This document shows positions 9,901 to 18,120 of a stretch of DNA of 48,009 bases, one piece after another (the first letter of the stretch is position 1; each line of letters opens with the position of its first letter). The notes beneath the pieces were generated by a model, which saw only the letters and a list, made by a program, of their open reading frames with translations, was not told where the DNA came from and did no database searches. Both the position numbers and the translations under genes were made by a program. Origin of the DNA: an uncultured Eubacterium sp. (lineage in GTDB: Bacteria; Bacillota; Clostridia; Lachnospirales; Lachnospiraceae); the NCBI GenBank assembly GCA_947384955.1, contig CANDJC010000022.1, positions 1-48,009 on the forward strand, read 5' to 3'.

Positions 9901-11880
9901 TTTCAAATTGAACTCGTCCATCATGCTAGACAGTCCATATGCATATACAATTGCATTTTCTTCATTTTTATTTTGCATATACAATAAGCCAAGACGTTTT
10001 AAGCTTCTTGCAGAATTGATACGATTATCCCTTATAATCCGTTCATATAAAAAATCTGTAAAATAAAAGAATTGCTCACCCGACATAGTGCTAGTATCAG
10101 CATTGACTAAAAACGATCGGATACTGGAATCGTTTTCATAAAAATAATCATCCAGCAGCCTGTTATAAAAACTATATGCTTTTTGAGGAAATATGAGAGA
10201 CTTTTGAACGATTATTTTAATTATATCGCTATTTATATAGTTGCTAAATATATAATATTCTCCTAAAAGATCCGGTTTTAAACCTTCAAAATAAAGATTC
10301 CCCTCATTATCCTCGATCAAAAAACCTGTCTGTTGAAAGAGTTTTATAATATCTTTACGGTGATATTTCATTGCTTCCTGGAATACAGTGAGCTCCTCCA
10401 GACAGATAACTTTTATATCATCTGGATATTTCAGTCCATCTATGATTGTTGAATAAATTAGTACATTTAGATAAGCATTTACAAGCAAGTCATCATCAAT
10501 AACATTTTTCAAAATGACTTTTATACGATGTAATTCTCTAGCCAAAACGCTTTCTAAAATAAAAGTTTTATTCCACTTCGATAAATCTCTGTTCTCTATC
10601 CAGGCGTCAATAAGAAAAATTAAATATAAAGGTCTGTTTAATCCTGGATCTAATATACCTAATTGTTTTATAATAGTTTGAACCGTGGAACTGTCAATCG
10701 AAGCATTTACATTATAATGATAATAACTTTGTGCAATAGATATCAGCTCCTCTTCCATCAGCGATGACAGTACCAGAAATGGCGGATCTAACTGCATATT
10801 CGGATTATAGCACAGATTTAACAATGCATCATATTCACAATTTCTTTCATTGATACGTTCCACCCATTTTGATGTCTTGTAGCTTTTACCATATCTCTCC
10901 AGCAAAAGTACCCTGACTTTATAATCAAATTGATTATTTGATAAGATACAGATCCACTTTCCAATATCACGAATATTTTGCTGTACATAATCCAATACAA
11001 TTAATGTATTTTTTTTAATAGCTGTGGTTCTTGACATCAGTGAATCATAGTCATAGGTACTTAACATGACAGCATCCCAGACATTTTCATTTAAACTTTT
11101 CGCAAACTCGTATGCTAATCTGCTTTTTCCGATACCGCCTGCACCAGTTACCGCCCACCACCGGAACTCATGTTCGCTGGAACAAAATTTGAATATCTGA
11201 TTCATCTGTTCTTTTCTTCCAAAAAAGTCAATCGTTTCGGAACGGTAATGAAATGGATTCATGATCAGCTTTTTGGATTTATTTAGCAAGCTTTGTCTGT
11301 CATTGTTAATATACCTGCCAAAAAGACTGCGAAAAATACCGTCTTCTGCTTCGAGAAAATAAGATACAGGAATCACATTAAAATTCGTTAGTTTGCTGTC
11401 TATATGTATTCTTGCTACCAGCCCCAATAACGCATCGCCGACAAATACAGGGGCTCCTGAAAAGCCCCTCGTAACTTCTTCGTTACTTGCCACCGTTACA
11501 TAATCACCGCGATAGCAGTAATCATCTGATATGTCAATAAAATTAAAAGAGATTACTTTTCCGCTGACATGCCTTCCGTGTGGATAAATTTGAAATTTAG
11601 CTCCTTGCGGAAATCCTAGTATTTCTACAGGATCATTCAGCCTGGGTTTTACCATATCCGGTTTGTATTTTTCCTGAGTATTCACAGCTAAGACAGCAAT
11701 ATCAATACATTTTTCCCTGCCTGTGTACTGTATCTTAACAGGATACATATCATCGCTGGCAAAATAATTTGTTTCACTGCTTAAAATATGATCTGCCGTA
11801 ATGATATATTTATCAAGCAGTAATCCTGAACCTAAAAGTTTATGATCTGTATTAAATATCCGAACTGCATTTTTAACCAT
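6979..11880 (-). CDS. Trypsin-like protease / STAND NTPase / helical-repeat protein with C-terminal ParB-like domain
   Basis: This 1633-residue protein has four parts. Residues 1-180 form a trypsin-like serine protease with a complete triad: His31 in ITADHIL, Asp60 in CIDIAVL, and Ser141 in RGFSGAPVF. Residues about 205-480 form a STAND-type P-loop ATPase: Walker A TGAGGIGKSR (Lys252), Walker B TLIVLDYVQ (Asp297), and LLLERYG with Arg329. Residues about 480-1540 are helical repeats of TPR type, suited to target recognition. Residues 1564-1633 resemble a ParB/sulfiredoxin fold: PSQMEVNEILDYF, ILSKPVGIVII, then LLDGYDRWFAA. The start abuts the stop of the Trypco1-like gene. Known STAND systems (for example Avs) use an N-terminal effector, a central switch and a C-terminal sensor; by analogy, target binding would release proteolysis. 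A role in anti-phage conflict is inferred. Codon use is AT-rich compared with flanking genes. Confidence 0.8.
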   Translation of the reverse strand: MVKNAVRIFNTDHKLLGSGLLLDKYIITADHILSSETNYFASDDMYPVKIQYTGREKCIDIAVLAVNTQEKYKPDMVKPRLNDPVEILGFPQGAKFQIYPHGRHVSGKVISFNFIDISDDYCYRGDYVTVASNEEVTRGFSGAPVFVGDALLGLVARIHIDSKLTNFNVIPVSYFLEAEDGIFRSLFGRYINNDRQSLLNKSKKLIMNPFHYRSETIDFFGRKEQMNQIFKFCSSEHEFRWWAVTGAGGIGKSRLAYEFAKSLNENVWDAVMLSTYDYDSLMSRTTAIKKNTLIVLDYVQQNIRDIGKWICILSNNQFDYKVRVLLLERYGKSYKTSKWVERINERNCEYDALLNLCYNPNMQLDPPFLVLSSLMEEELISIAQSYYHYNVNASIDSSTVQTIIKQLGILDPGLNRPLYLIFLIDAWIENRDLSKWNKTFILESVLARELHRIKVILKNVIDDDLLVNAYLNVLIYSTIIDGLKYPDDIKVICLEELTVFQEAMKYHRKDIIKLFQQTGFLIEDNEGNLYFEGLKPDLLGEYYIFSNYINSDIIKIIVQKSLIFPQKAYSFYNRLLDDYFYENDSSIRSFLVNADTSTMSGEQFFYFTDFLYERIIRDNRINSARSLKRLGLLYMQNKNEENAIVYAYGLSSMMDEFNLKKTKRLLSELKNLYNEYCSSLEIAVEYAYSLVSVIERKSYFAAKKEFYNLKKLYETSSFTHNMEIGLCYARAIKILCSKEIDIYASWALYKELKMICKKNYKNSEFIFVNMQCLCSLKTTPDYIGEVTSELIDLCRQILCYNSCISWEFYEELRTVFPKFFENEEFIAVYTQCLCHLKTTLDNVNKILSELLLLCDSKFVHQVYGEFITDQFRKHILPIEDALAWLSRADITNSSHYINLIIEASVKNPAKTDESHPDEGEIHKTKPSLKADMNAEIERAQKLIWLSNRLDYKQCSFIVSELKDLFEKHMDTNIFLEYYLIGLITLSKHPNLIADDTYHVLENILRLSDPFLDNISDSYRISVLESISELVKYHRFSDQSILLLRSFLLKNMKEFKSQKETIILTDILYQTKDLELDIDMEEYLESVIVYHLRSSYIQRQYVKFISSRKFDLAFAIEKLTKFHELHCRIIFDFFAERIIQLSANDQTIAYFENMQAEKKINIFIGIYAETILRLFLQTSDKKYYIYLQNLYKEHSTVSKIAASYTMLLCSAVIKRVIDCNELYEQFEIIEQNTAKQNMNILAENYAETILKLFWVKPKQEYYYRLQELKYRYQKNDRIALYYAQLLYYASIKKIISHGELYDQFINLEIKHVGMKVLFLFQKTLTVFVKDSIETHNFSQYINKQKKIYHLYGTLDLALEYCHSLSEVSHSISENENLENYFEVEKIADYFSDTEFNGYLKKILDHVNKNMIAKVKLDNLKRQIQHCLYYHKNIYRVSMLVIKTRNAFLLFHSIDFAIQLCRLLSVLSKLTAGSMLGGIIEEAEILYDQYSDEFSIFKYYMRILQDAIQDNRTLVIEKLNRIERTFVQKIEEDYDSGDEICNNLLTVLKVKNNQKKSVYLKTDSIMIPKGYVSHQPSQMEVNEILDYFYSQGILSKPVGIVIIKDKYVLLDGYDRWFAASVNNIEYINASILAEY

Positions 11881-12207
11881 TTATTCCTCACCCTTAAAAG
11901 TAACCGTTACAGATAAATTTACTTCTGATGTTGAACTGGCTATGATCAGATTTCCTTCTGCACTCAGAGCTGTTCCTACAGTAATACTTACTTCGCCTAT
12001 GCTGGTGCTGTTTAATTCCTGTCTGATCTTATCGGCGGTTGTATTTAAAAAAGACACAATTGTTCGAATAGAACTGTCAAATGCTTTTTGACCAACTTCA
12101 AGCACGGTATCTATCCCTCCTAAGCCGCCGTCGTAATCATTGTTTTGCTTTAACTCAACTTCAACAAATTGGTTTTCGCCATATTCTAATCTGATTGTTT
12201 TACCCAT
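11881..12207 (-). CDS. Trypsin-co-occurring domain (Trypco1-like) small protein
   Basis: This 108-residue protein resembles the trypsin-co-occurring domain family (CU044_2847/Trypco1 type): an N-terminal beta-rich part (TIRLEYGENQFVEVEL), then a helix with VGQKAFDSSIRTIVSFLN, then strands ending SEVNLSVTVTFKGEE with GEVSITVGTALSAEGNLIIA. Such proteins occur next to trypsin-like/NTPase conflict proteins and are thought to be partners, inhibitors or substrates of the protease. The start at 12207 is preferred over 12216, because AAAGGA lies 8 bases before the second ATG and directly abuts the first. Its stop codon is followed at once by the start of the protease gene, so the two are co-translated. 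Confidence 0.7.
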   Translation of the reverse strand: MGKTIRLEYGENQFVEVELKQNNDYDGGLGGIDTVLEVGQKAFDSSIRTIVSFLNTTADKIRQELNSTSIGEVSITVGTALSAEGNLIIASSTSEVNLSVTVTFKGEE

Positions 12208-12234
12208 ATAAAACATCCTTTCGCATTTTTTTAA

Positions 12235-12263
12235 ATTATACCATAGATGCAGTCTGTTTTAAA
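12235..12263 (-). promoter_or_regulatory. Promoter of the Trypco1-protease operon
   Basis: Minus strand TTTAAA (12258-12263), 17-bp spacer, then TATAAT (12235-12240), 28 bases before the preferred start codon. No operator symmetry was noticed. Confidence 0.6.
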
Positions 12264-12474
12264 CTACTATTTTACAGTCAGATCATAATAAGTTGCAATT
12301 CTGATAAAAAGAGACCAGAACAGGCAAGGTTCCTCGTGTAAAGTTTGGGGACACAAGAATGTCATTTTCATTCTCCTTTCAGATCCTGTTTTCTGCGTAT
12401 CCGTTTCAGGGTTTTCTCTCGCTTTTTGATTCTTCCGCAGCTGCATCTGCCACAAGATTTAACTGCATTCATAA
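12264..12474. other. Intergenic stretch without a recognised gene
   Basis: Between the protease operon promoter and the nifJ terminator no credible coding region, repeat or structured element was recognised. Short open frames here lack ribosome sites and recognisable motifs. Confidence 0.5.
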
Positions 12475-12507
12475 AAAAACTGCTGCATTTATCATGCAGC
12501 AGTTTTT
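12475..12507 (-). terminator. Terminator of nifJ
   Basis: A perfect 14-bp inverted repeat (AAAAACTGCTGCAT and ATGCAGCAGTTTTT, loop 5) is followed on the minus strand by further T, ten bases after the nifJ stop. This is a classical intrinsic terminator. Confidence 0.92.
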
Positions 12508-12516
12508 CAGCAAATC

Positions 12517-15500
12517 TTATTTATAAAGCTCTACTAATCTTTCTAAATGTGTATAACGTTCTTTTGCAGCTTCCTCAGAATCTTTGAACAGCTTCTGTGC
12601 TCTCTCCGGGAAGGACCTTGCAAGACGGCTGTAACGTGTCTCGTTGTTCAGGAAATCCTGATAGCTTCCATCGCCTGGCTTAGAAGACAGGGTAAATGGA
12701 TTCTTTCCTTCTGCCTTTAATGCAGGATTGAAGGAGAACAGGTTCCAGTATCCGGCAGCAACTGCCTTCTTCATTTCATCCTGGCAGTGGTTCATGCCGC
12801 CTTTTACTCCGTGTAATTCACAAGGAGCATAGCCGATAATCAGAGACGGGCCGTTGTATGCTTCTGCTTCAGCAAGAACTTTTACTGCATGTGCCATGTT
12901 TGCGCCAAGTGCAATCTGTGCTACGTATACATAGCCGTAGCTCATAGCGATTTCTGCAAGGCTCTTCTTGCTGACATCTTTGCCGGCAGCTGCGAACTGG
13001 CATACTTCACCGATATTCGAAGCCTTCGATGCCTGGCCGCCTGTATTGGAATACATTTCTGTATCGAATACCATAACGTTTACATTCTCGCCGGAAGCAA
13101 GTACATGGTCTAATCCGCCGAAGCCGATATCATATGCCCATCCGTCACCGCCGAAAATCCATACAGATTTCTTTGCGAGATAATCTTTCTTATCCACTGC
13201 TGCAGCAGCATCCGGACATCCGGCAGCAGCAGCTTTTTCTAATTCTGCCACTAATGCTTCTGTTGCAGGTGTGTTTGCTTTTGTATCGTCTTTTGTTTCC
13301 ATAAATTTCGCAAATGCATCTTTTAATGCTGCATCAGCCTTGTCAGACTCTGCACATTTCTTAGCGCTTGCGATTGCCTGGTCACGGAGTACCTGCTGGC
13401 CAATCTGCATGCCTAAGCCGTGTTCTGCATTGTCTTCAAATAAGGAGTTTGCCCATGCCGGACCTTTCTTGGAATCCTTATGTACGGTATATGGTGATGT
13501 AGCTGCAGGACCGCCCCAGATAGAAGAGCATCCTGTTGCATTGGAAATATACATATGCTCGCCAAACAGCTGTGTAATCAGACGTGCATAAGATGTTTCT
13601 GCACAGCCTGCACAGGAGCCTGAGAACTCAAGCAGCGGCTGGTTGAACTGAGAGCCTTTTACGGTATTGTCAGCCGGCATGCCAGGTTTCTTGCCTACAT
13701 TTGCTACGAGGTAATCGAATACCGGCTGTTCGTCAGCCTGAGATTCCTGCGGAACCATTTCGATAGCGCCTACCGGACATACGGTAATACATTCGCCGCA
13801 TCCCATACAGTCTAACGGAGATACGCTCATTGTATACTTGTATTCGCCAGCCTTTGGTTTTGTATCAGCAAGCTTGATATTTGCAGGAGCTGCCTTTGCT
13901 TCGTCATCGCTTAACATAAACGGACGGATGGTAGCATGCGAGCATACAAATGCACACTGGTTACACTGAATACATTTTTCTGCATTCCATGTAGGAACCG
14001 TTACAGCAGTACCGCGTTTTTCATAAGCGGAAGCGCCGTGTTCGAACTGTCCGTCCGGATTGCCCATAAATGCGGATACCGGAAGACTGTCGCCATCCAT
14101 TAAGGAAATCGGCTCCATTAATTCTTTTACCATCTTCACCGTTTCCGGACGTCCTGTTAACTCAGCCGGAGCCGGGTCAGCTGCCGGATTTGACCAGGAA
14201 GCAGGAATTTCTACTTTATGTACAGCATCTACGCCGGCATCGATTGCTTTGTAGTTCATTTCTACAACAGCGTCGCCTTTCTTGCCGTAAGATTTCTTAG
14301 CTGCCTGTTTCATAAAGTCAACTGCATCGTTAATCGGCATTACATTTGCCAGTTTAAAGAATGCAGACTGTAAAATCGTATTGGTGCGCTTGCCCATACC
14401 GATTTCAATTGCTTTGTCAATAGCGTTGATTGTGTATAACTGAATATTGTTGTCAGCAATGTATTTCTTTGCTTCTGCATTTAAATGGTGCTCTAATTCT
14501 TCATCGGACCACTGGCAGTTAATCATAAATACGCCGCCCGGTTTCACATCCTGCACCATCTTAAAGCCTTTGTTTACATAAGCAGGGTTGTGGCATGCCA
14601 CGAAATCTGCCTGGTTGATATAGTAAGGGCTTCTGATTGGCTTGTCGCCGAAACGCAGATGCGAAATGGTAACACCGCCTGTTTTCTTCGAGTCATACTG
14701 GAAGTATGCCTGGATAAATTTGTCTGTATGGTCGCCGATAATCTTTGTAGAGTTCTTATTTGCGCCAACCGTGCCGTCGCCGCCAAGACCCCAGAACTTG
14801 CATTCTACCGTGCCTTCAGCTGCTGTAATCGGAGCCGGTTTTACTTCCGGAAGGCTTAAGTTTGTCACATCATCCACAATACCGATTGTGAAACGAGGCT
14901 TCGGAGCGTCTTTTTCTAATTCTTTGTATACAGCGAATACAGAAGATGGCGGTGTATCTTTGGAACCTAAGCCGTAACGGCCGCCTGTTAATACAATCGT
15001 GTCTAAGCCTGCTTCGCGAAGCGTAGCTGCTACGTCTAAGTATAACGGGTCGCCTAATGAGCCAGGCTCTTTTGTTCTGTCAAGAACAGCTACTTTTTTC
15101 ACTGTCTTAGGAAGCACTTTTGTAAATGCATCCGAAACCCATGGACGGTATAAACGTACTTTTACAAGACCTACTTTTTCACCCTTTGCCGTTAAATAAT
15201 CAATGACTTCTTCTGCCACGTCATTGATAGAGCCCATTGCTACGATAACACGCTCTGCATCCGGCGCGCCGTAGTAATTGAACAGGTCATAATCTGTGCC
15301 AAGCTTTTCGTTAATCTTAGCCATATATTTCGATACAACTGCCGGCAGCTCGTCATAAGCGGTGTTGCATGCTTCACGATGCTGGAAGAATACGTCTCCG
15401 TTTTCATGAGAACCGCGCATAGCCGGATGTTCCGGATTTAACGCATGATCACGGAATGCCTTTACAGCGTCCATATTGCACATTTCTTTTAAATCTGCGT

Positions 15501-16062
15501 AATCCCATGTTTCAATTTTCTGAATTTCATGAGATGTACGGAATCCGTCGAAGAAGTTTAAGAACGGAACTTTGCCTTCAATTGTCGCTAAATGCGCAAC
15601 CGGGCTTAAGTCCATAACTTCCTGCGGGTTTGTCTCACATAACATTGCAAAACCAGTCTGACGGCATGCATAAACGTCGCTATGATCGCCGAAAATGTTC
15701 AAAGACTGTGTTGATACGGTACGTGCAGATACATCAAATACGCATGGAAGCTGTTCGCCAGCAATTTTGTACATATTCGGAATCATAAGCAAAAGACCCT
15801 GGGATGCCGTAAAGGTCGTTGTCAGAGCTCCGGCAGCAAGAGAACCGTGCACTGCACCTGCAGCGCCTGCTTCTGATTCCATTTCTACTACCTTAACCTG
15901 ATTTCCGAAAATGTTGTCCTGTCCTGCTGCAGACCACTGGTCTACGGTGTCTGCCATTGGGCTGGATGGGGTGATCGGGTAAATAGCTGCAACTTCTGTA
16001 TACGCATACGCTACATGAGCTGCTGCGGTATTACCGTCCATAGATTTTTTTGCTCTAGGCAT
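12517..16062 (-). CDS. nifJ: Pyruvate:ferredoxin (flavodoxin) oxidoreductase
   Basis: This 1181-residue single-chain enzyme oxidises pyruvate with CoA to acetyl-CoA and CO2, and passes electrons to ferredoxin or flavodoxin. It is central to anaerobic energy metabolism in clostridia. The pyrimidine-binding domain begins with TEVAAIYPITPSSPMAD. A gamma-type domain has KFWGLGGDGTVGANKN. Two 4Fe-4S motifs are seen: CIQCNQCAFVC and CMGCGECITVCP. The TPP domain has FSGSCAGCAETSYARL and WIFGGDGWAYDIG. Length is normal for the family and no break was seen. The ribosome site AGGAGGATATC precedes the ATG. The gene stands alone with its own promoter and terminator. Confidence 0.97.
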   Translation of the reverse strand: MPRAKKSMDGNTAAAHVAYAYTEVAAIYPITPSSPMADTVDQWSAAGQDNIFGNQVKVVEMESEAGAAGAVHGSLAAGALTTTFTASQGLLLMIPNMYKIAGEQLPCVFDVSARTVSTQSLNIFGDHSDVYACRQTGFAMLCETNPQEVMDLSPVAHLATIEGKVPFLNFFDGFRTSHEIQKIETWDYADLKEMCNMDAVKAFRDHALNPEHPAMRGSHENGDVFFQHREACNTAYDELPAVVSKYMAKINEKLGTDYDLFNYYGAPDAERVIVAMGSINDVAEEVIDYLTAKGEKVGLVKVRLYRPWVSDAFTKVLPKTVKKVAVLDRTKEPGSLGDPLYLDVAATLREAGLDTIVLTGGRYGLGSKDTPPSSVFAVYKELEKDAPKPRFTIGIVDDVTNLSLPEVKPAPITAAEGTVECKFWGLGGDGTVGANKNSTKIIGDHTDKFIQAYFQYDSKKTGGVTISHLRFGDKPIRSPYYINQADFVACHNPAYVNKGFKMVQDVKPGGVFMINCQWSDEELEHHLNAEAKKYIADNNIQLYTINAIDKAIEIGMGKRTNTILQSAFFKLANVMPINDAVDFMKQAAKKSYGKKGDAVVEMNYKAIDAGVDAVHKVEIPASWSNPAADPAPAELTGRPETVKMVKELMEPISLMDGDSLPVSAFMGNPDGQFEHGASAYEKRGTAVTVPTWNAEKCIQCNQCAFVCSHATIRPFMLSDDEAKAAPANIKLADTKPKAGEYKYTMSVSPLDCMGCGECITVCPVGAIEMVPQESQADEQPVFDYLVANVGKKPGMPADNTVKGSQFNQPLLEFSGSCAGCAETSYARLITQLFGEHMYISNATGCSSIWGGPAATSPYTVHKDSKKGPAWANSLFEDNAEHGLGMQIGQQVLRDQAIASAKKCAESDKADAALKDAFAKFMETKDDTKANTPATEALVAELEKAAAAGCPDAAAAVDKKDYLAKKSVWIFGGDGWAYDIGFGGLDHVLASGENVNVMVFDTEMYSNTGGQASKASNIGEVCQFAAAGKDVSKKSLAEIAMSYGYVYVAQIALGANMAHAVKVLAEAEAYNGPSLIIGYAPCELHGVKGGMNHCQDEMKKAVAAGYWNLFSFNPALKAEGKNPFTLSSKPGDGSYQDFLNNETRYSRLARSFPERAQKLFKDSEEAAKERYTHLERLVELYK

Positions 16063-16111
16063 TATTGATATCCTCCTTCTTTCTTTCGTCGCATAACGAC
16101 TTTATGAAACA

Positions 16112-16140
16112 ATTTTATCATTTAATTTGTCGATTGTAAA
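16112..16140 (-). promoter_or_regulatory. Promoter of nifJ
   Basis: Minus strand TTTACA (16135-16140), 17-bp spacer, TAAAAT (16112-16117), about 50 bases before the start codon. Confidence 0.65.
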
Positions 16141-16316
16141 GATTGTTAGTTGTACAAATCGGAGTGCAATCTGCTAAAATTTGGAGAAATTTACGGTCAG
16201 ACTGCACAAAAATGATTTGAAACTGCTTGTACAGCTGTGGATATGATATATTATGCGGCAGGATGTACAGGTATGACATTTTTTTGTGATGTCCCGGAAA
16301 TCCCCTCTCTTTTTTC

Positions 16317-16344
16317 TTGAAATTATACCCATTTTATGTATAAT
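16317..16344 (+). promoter_or_regulatory. Promoter of the ABC-F gene
   Basis: TTGAAA (16317-16322), 16-bp spacer, TATAAT (16339-16344), about 50 bases before the ATG at 16397. It is divergent from the nifJ promoter. Confidence 0.7.
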
Positions 16345-16396
16345 AGTAAAAGCGGCTGACAATCAGTAAGGATTAAAATAAGAATGAGGTTAAACT

Positions 16397-18037
16397 ATGA
16401 TAAGTGCAAATAATGTCACACTAAGGGTCGGCAAAAAGGCCCTGTTTGAGGATGTCAATATCAAATTTACCGAAGGAAACTGCTATGGCCTGATTGGCGC
16501 AAACGGAGCCGGGAAGTCTACGTTTCTAAAGATTTTATCCGGCGAGCTCGAGCCGACAAACGGAAGTGTCGCGCTCACAAGCGGACAGCGCCTTTCCTTT
16601 TTAAAGCAGGACCACTTCCAGTATGATGAATTCAGTGTCTTAGATACCGTCATTATGGGCAATCAGAGGCTTTATGACATTATGAAGGAAAAAGACGCGA
16701 TTTATGCAAAAGAAGATTTTACAGATGAAGACGGCATCCGTGCAAGCGAACTGGAAGCGGAATTCGCCGAAATGGACGGCTGGAATGCGGAAGCCGATGC
16801 CGCTTCTTTGTTAAACGGGCTTGGAATCCCGACGGAGGAACACAGCGCTGTGATGAAAACGCTGCAGGGTTCCCAGAAGGTGAAGATTCTGCTGGCCCAG
16901 GCTTTATTCGGCAATCCGGATATCCTTTTATTAGACGAGCCGACAAACCACCTGGATTTGGATGCGATTGCGTGGCTGGAGGAATTTCTGATTAACTTTG
17001 AAAATACCGTCATTGTCGTATCCCATGACCGCTATTTTCTAAACAAGGTCTGCACGCATACGGCGGATATTGACTACGGCAAAATCCAGCTCTATGCCGG
17101 CAACTATGATTTCTGGTACGAATCCAGCCAGCTTTTGATTAAGCAGATGAAGGAAGCCAATAAAAAGAAAGAAGAAAAAATCAAAGAATTACAGGAATTT
17201 ATTTCCCGCTTTTCTGCCAATGCCTCCAAGTCCAAACAGGCTACTTCCAGAAAACGCGCGCTGGAAAAAATCCAGCTGGATGAAATCAAGCCTTCCAGCC
17301 GGAAATATCCGTACATCGATTTCCGCCCGGAGCGCGAGATTGGCAACGAAGTGCTGACCGTTGATAATATCAGCAAAACGATTGACGGCGAAAAAGTATT
17401 AGACCATGTTTCTTTTGTAATGGGACATGACGATAAAATTGCTTTTGTCGGAAGCAATGAACTGGCAAAAACGACGCTGTTTCAGATACTTGCCGGTGAA
17501 ATGGAACCGGATGAAGGCAATTATAAATGGGGCGTTACGACCAGCCAGTCTTATTTCCCGAAAGATAATACGGCCATTTTTGATACAGACCTTTCGATTA
17601 CCGAATGGCTGACCCAGTTTTCAGAAATCAAGGACGCTACTTACGTCAGAGGCTTTTTAGGCCGCATGCTGTTTGCCGGAGAAGACGGGGTTAAGAAAAT
17701 GAAAGTCTTATCGGGAGGGGAAAAAGTGCGCGTGCTGCTCTCCCGCATGATGATTGAAAATTCCAATGTGCTGATTTTTGACGAGCCGACAGACCACCTG
17801 GATATGGAAGCCATTACCGCTTTAAACAACGGCATGATAAAATTTCCGGGTACGATTCTGTTTTCCTGCCGTGACCACCAGGTCGTGCAGACGACGGCAA
17901 ACCGGATTATCGAATTTATGCCGGACGGCTCGATTGTGGATAAAGTCACGACCTATGACGAATATCTCGAAAGTGATGAAATGGCAAGAAAACGCCAGGT
18001 ATATTCAATGTCTGAAAGCGATGCGGCTGATAACTAA
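16397..18037 (+). CDS. ABC-F family ATPase (YkpA/YbiT-like)
   Basis: This 546-residue soluble protein has two ABC domains and no membrane segments, as in ABC-F translation factors that act on the ribosome. Domain 1 has Walker A GANGAGKST (34-42), a signature LQGSQ (156-160) and Walker B LLLDEPTNHLD. A charged linker (about 243-300) fits the P-site tRNA-interaction motif. Domain 2 has a degenerate Walker A, GSNELAKTT (352-360), a canonical signature LSGGE (438-442) and Walker B FDEPTDHLD. The two degenerate motifs fall in the same composite ATP site, so one site is probably regulatory. Length and linker suggest the YkpA/YbiT branch rather than a known antibiotic-resistance branch. It has its own promoter and a terminator. 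Confidence 0.9.
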   Translation: MISANNVTLRVGKKALFEDVNIKFTEGNCYGLIGANGAGKSTFLKILSGELEPTNGSVALTSGQRLSFLKQDHFQYDEFSVLDTVIMGNQRLYDIMKEKDAIYAKEDFTDEDGIRASELEAEFAEMDGWNAEADAASLLNGLGIPTEEHSAVMKTLQGSQKVKILLAQALFGNPDILLLDEPTNHLDLDAIAWLEEFLINFENTVIVVSHDRYFLNKVCTHTADIDYGKIQLYAGNYDFWYESSQLLIKQMKEANKKKEEKIKELQEFISRFSANASKSKQATSRKRALEKIQLDEIKPSSRKYPYIDFRPEREIGNEVLTVDNISKTIDGEKVLDHVSFVMGHDDKIAFVGSNELAKTTLFQILAGEMEPDEGNYKWGVTTSQSYFPKDNTAIFDTDLSITEWLTQFSEIKDATYVRGFLGRMLFAGEDGVKKMKVLSGGEKVRVLLSRMMIENSNVLIFDEPTDHLDMEAITALNNGMIKFPGTILFSCRDHQVVQTTANRIIEFMPDGSIVDKVTTYDEYLESDEMARKRQVYSMSESDAADN

Positions 18038-18057
18038 ACCCGCGCGACAGACTGAAA

Positions 18058-18097
18058 AACGCCCGCACTGCGGCCGGCTGCCGGTTCAGCGGGCGTT
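18058..18097. terminator. Bidirectional terminator between ABC-F and the hydrolase gene
   Basis: AACGCCCGC (18058-18066) pairs with GCGGGCGTT (18089-18097). A-rich sequence lies on the left and T-rich on the right, so it can serve both converging genes. Confidence 0.7.
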
Positions 18098-18120
18098 CTT
18101 CATTTTCTAAGCCTGCGGCT

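Noticed and set aside
14590-14977. Plus-strand open frames within nifJ
   Set aside because: They are antisense shadows of a highly conserved enzyme gene.
16174-16362. Small minus-strand frame between nifJ and the ABC-F gene
   Set aside because: It covers both divergent promoters and lacks a ribosome site.
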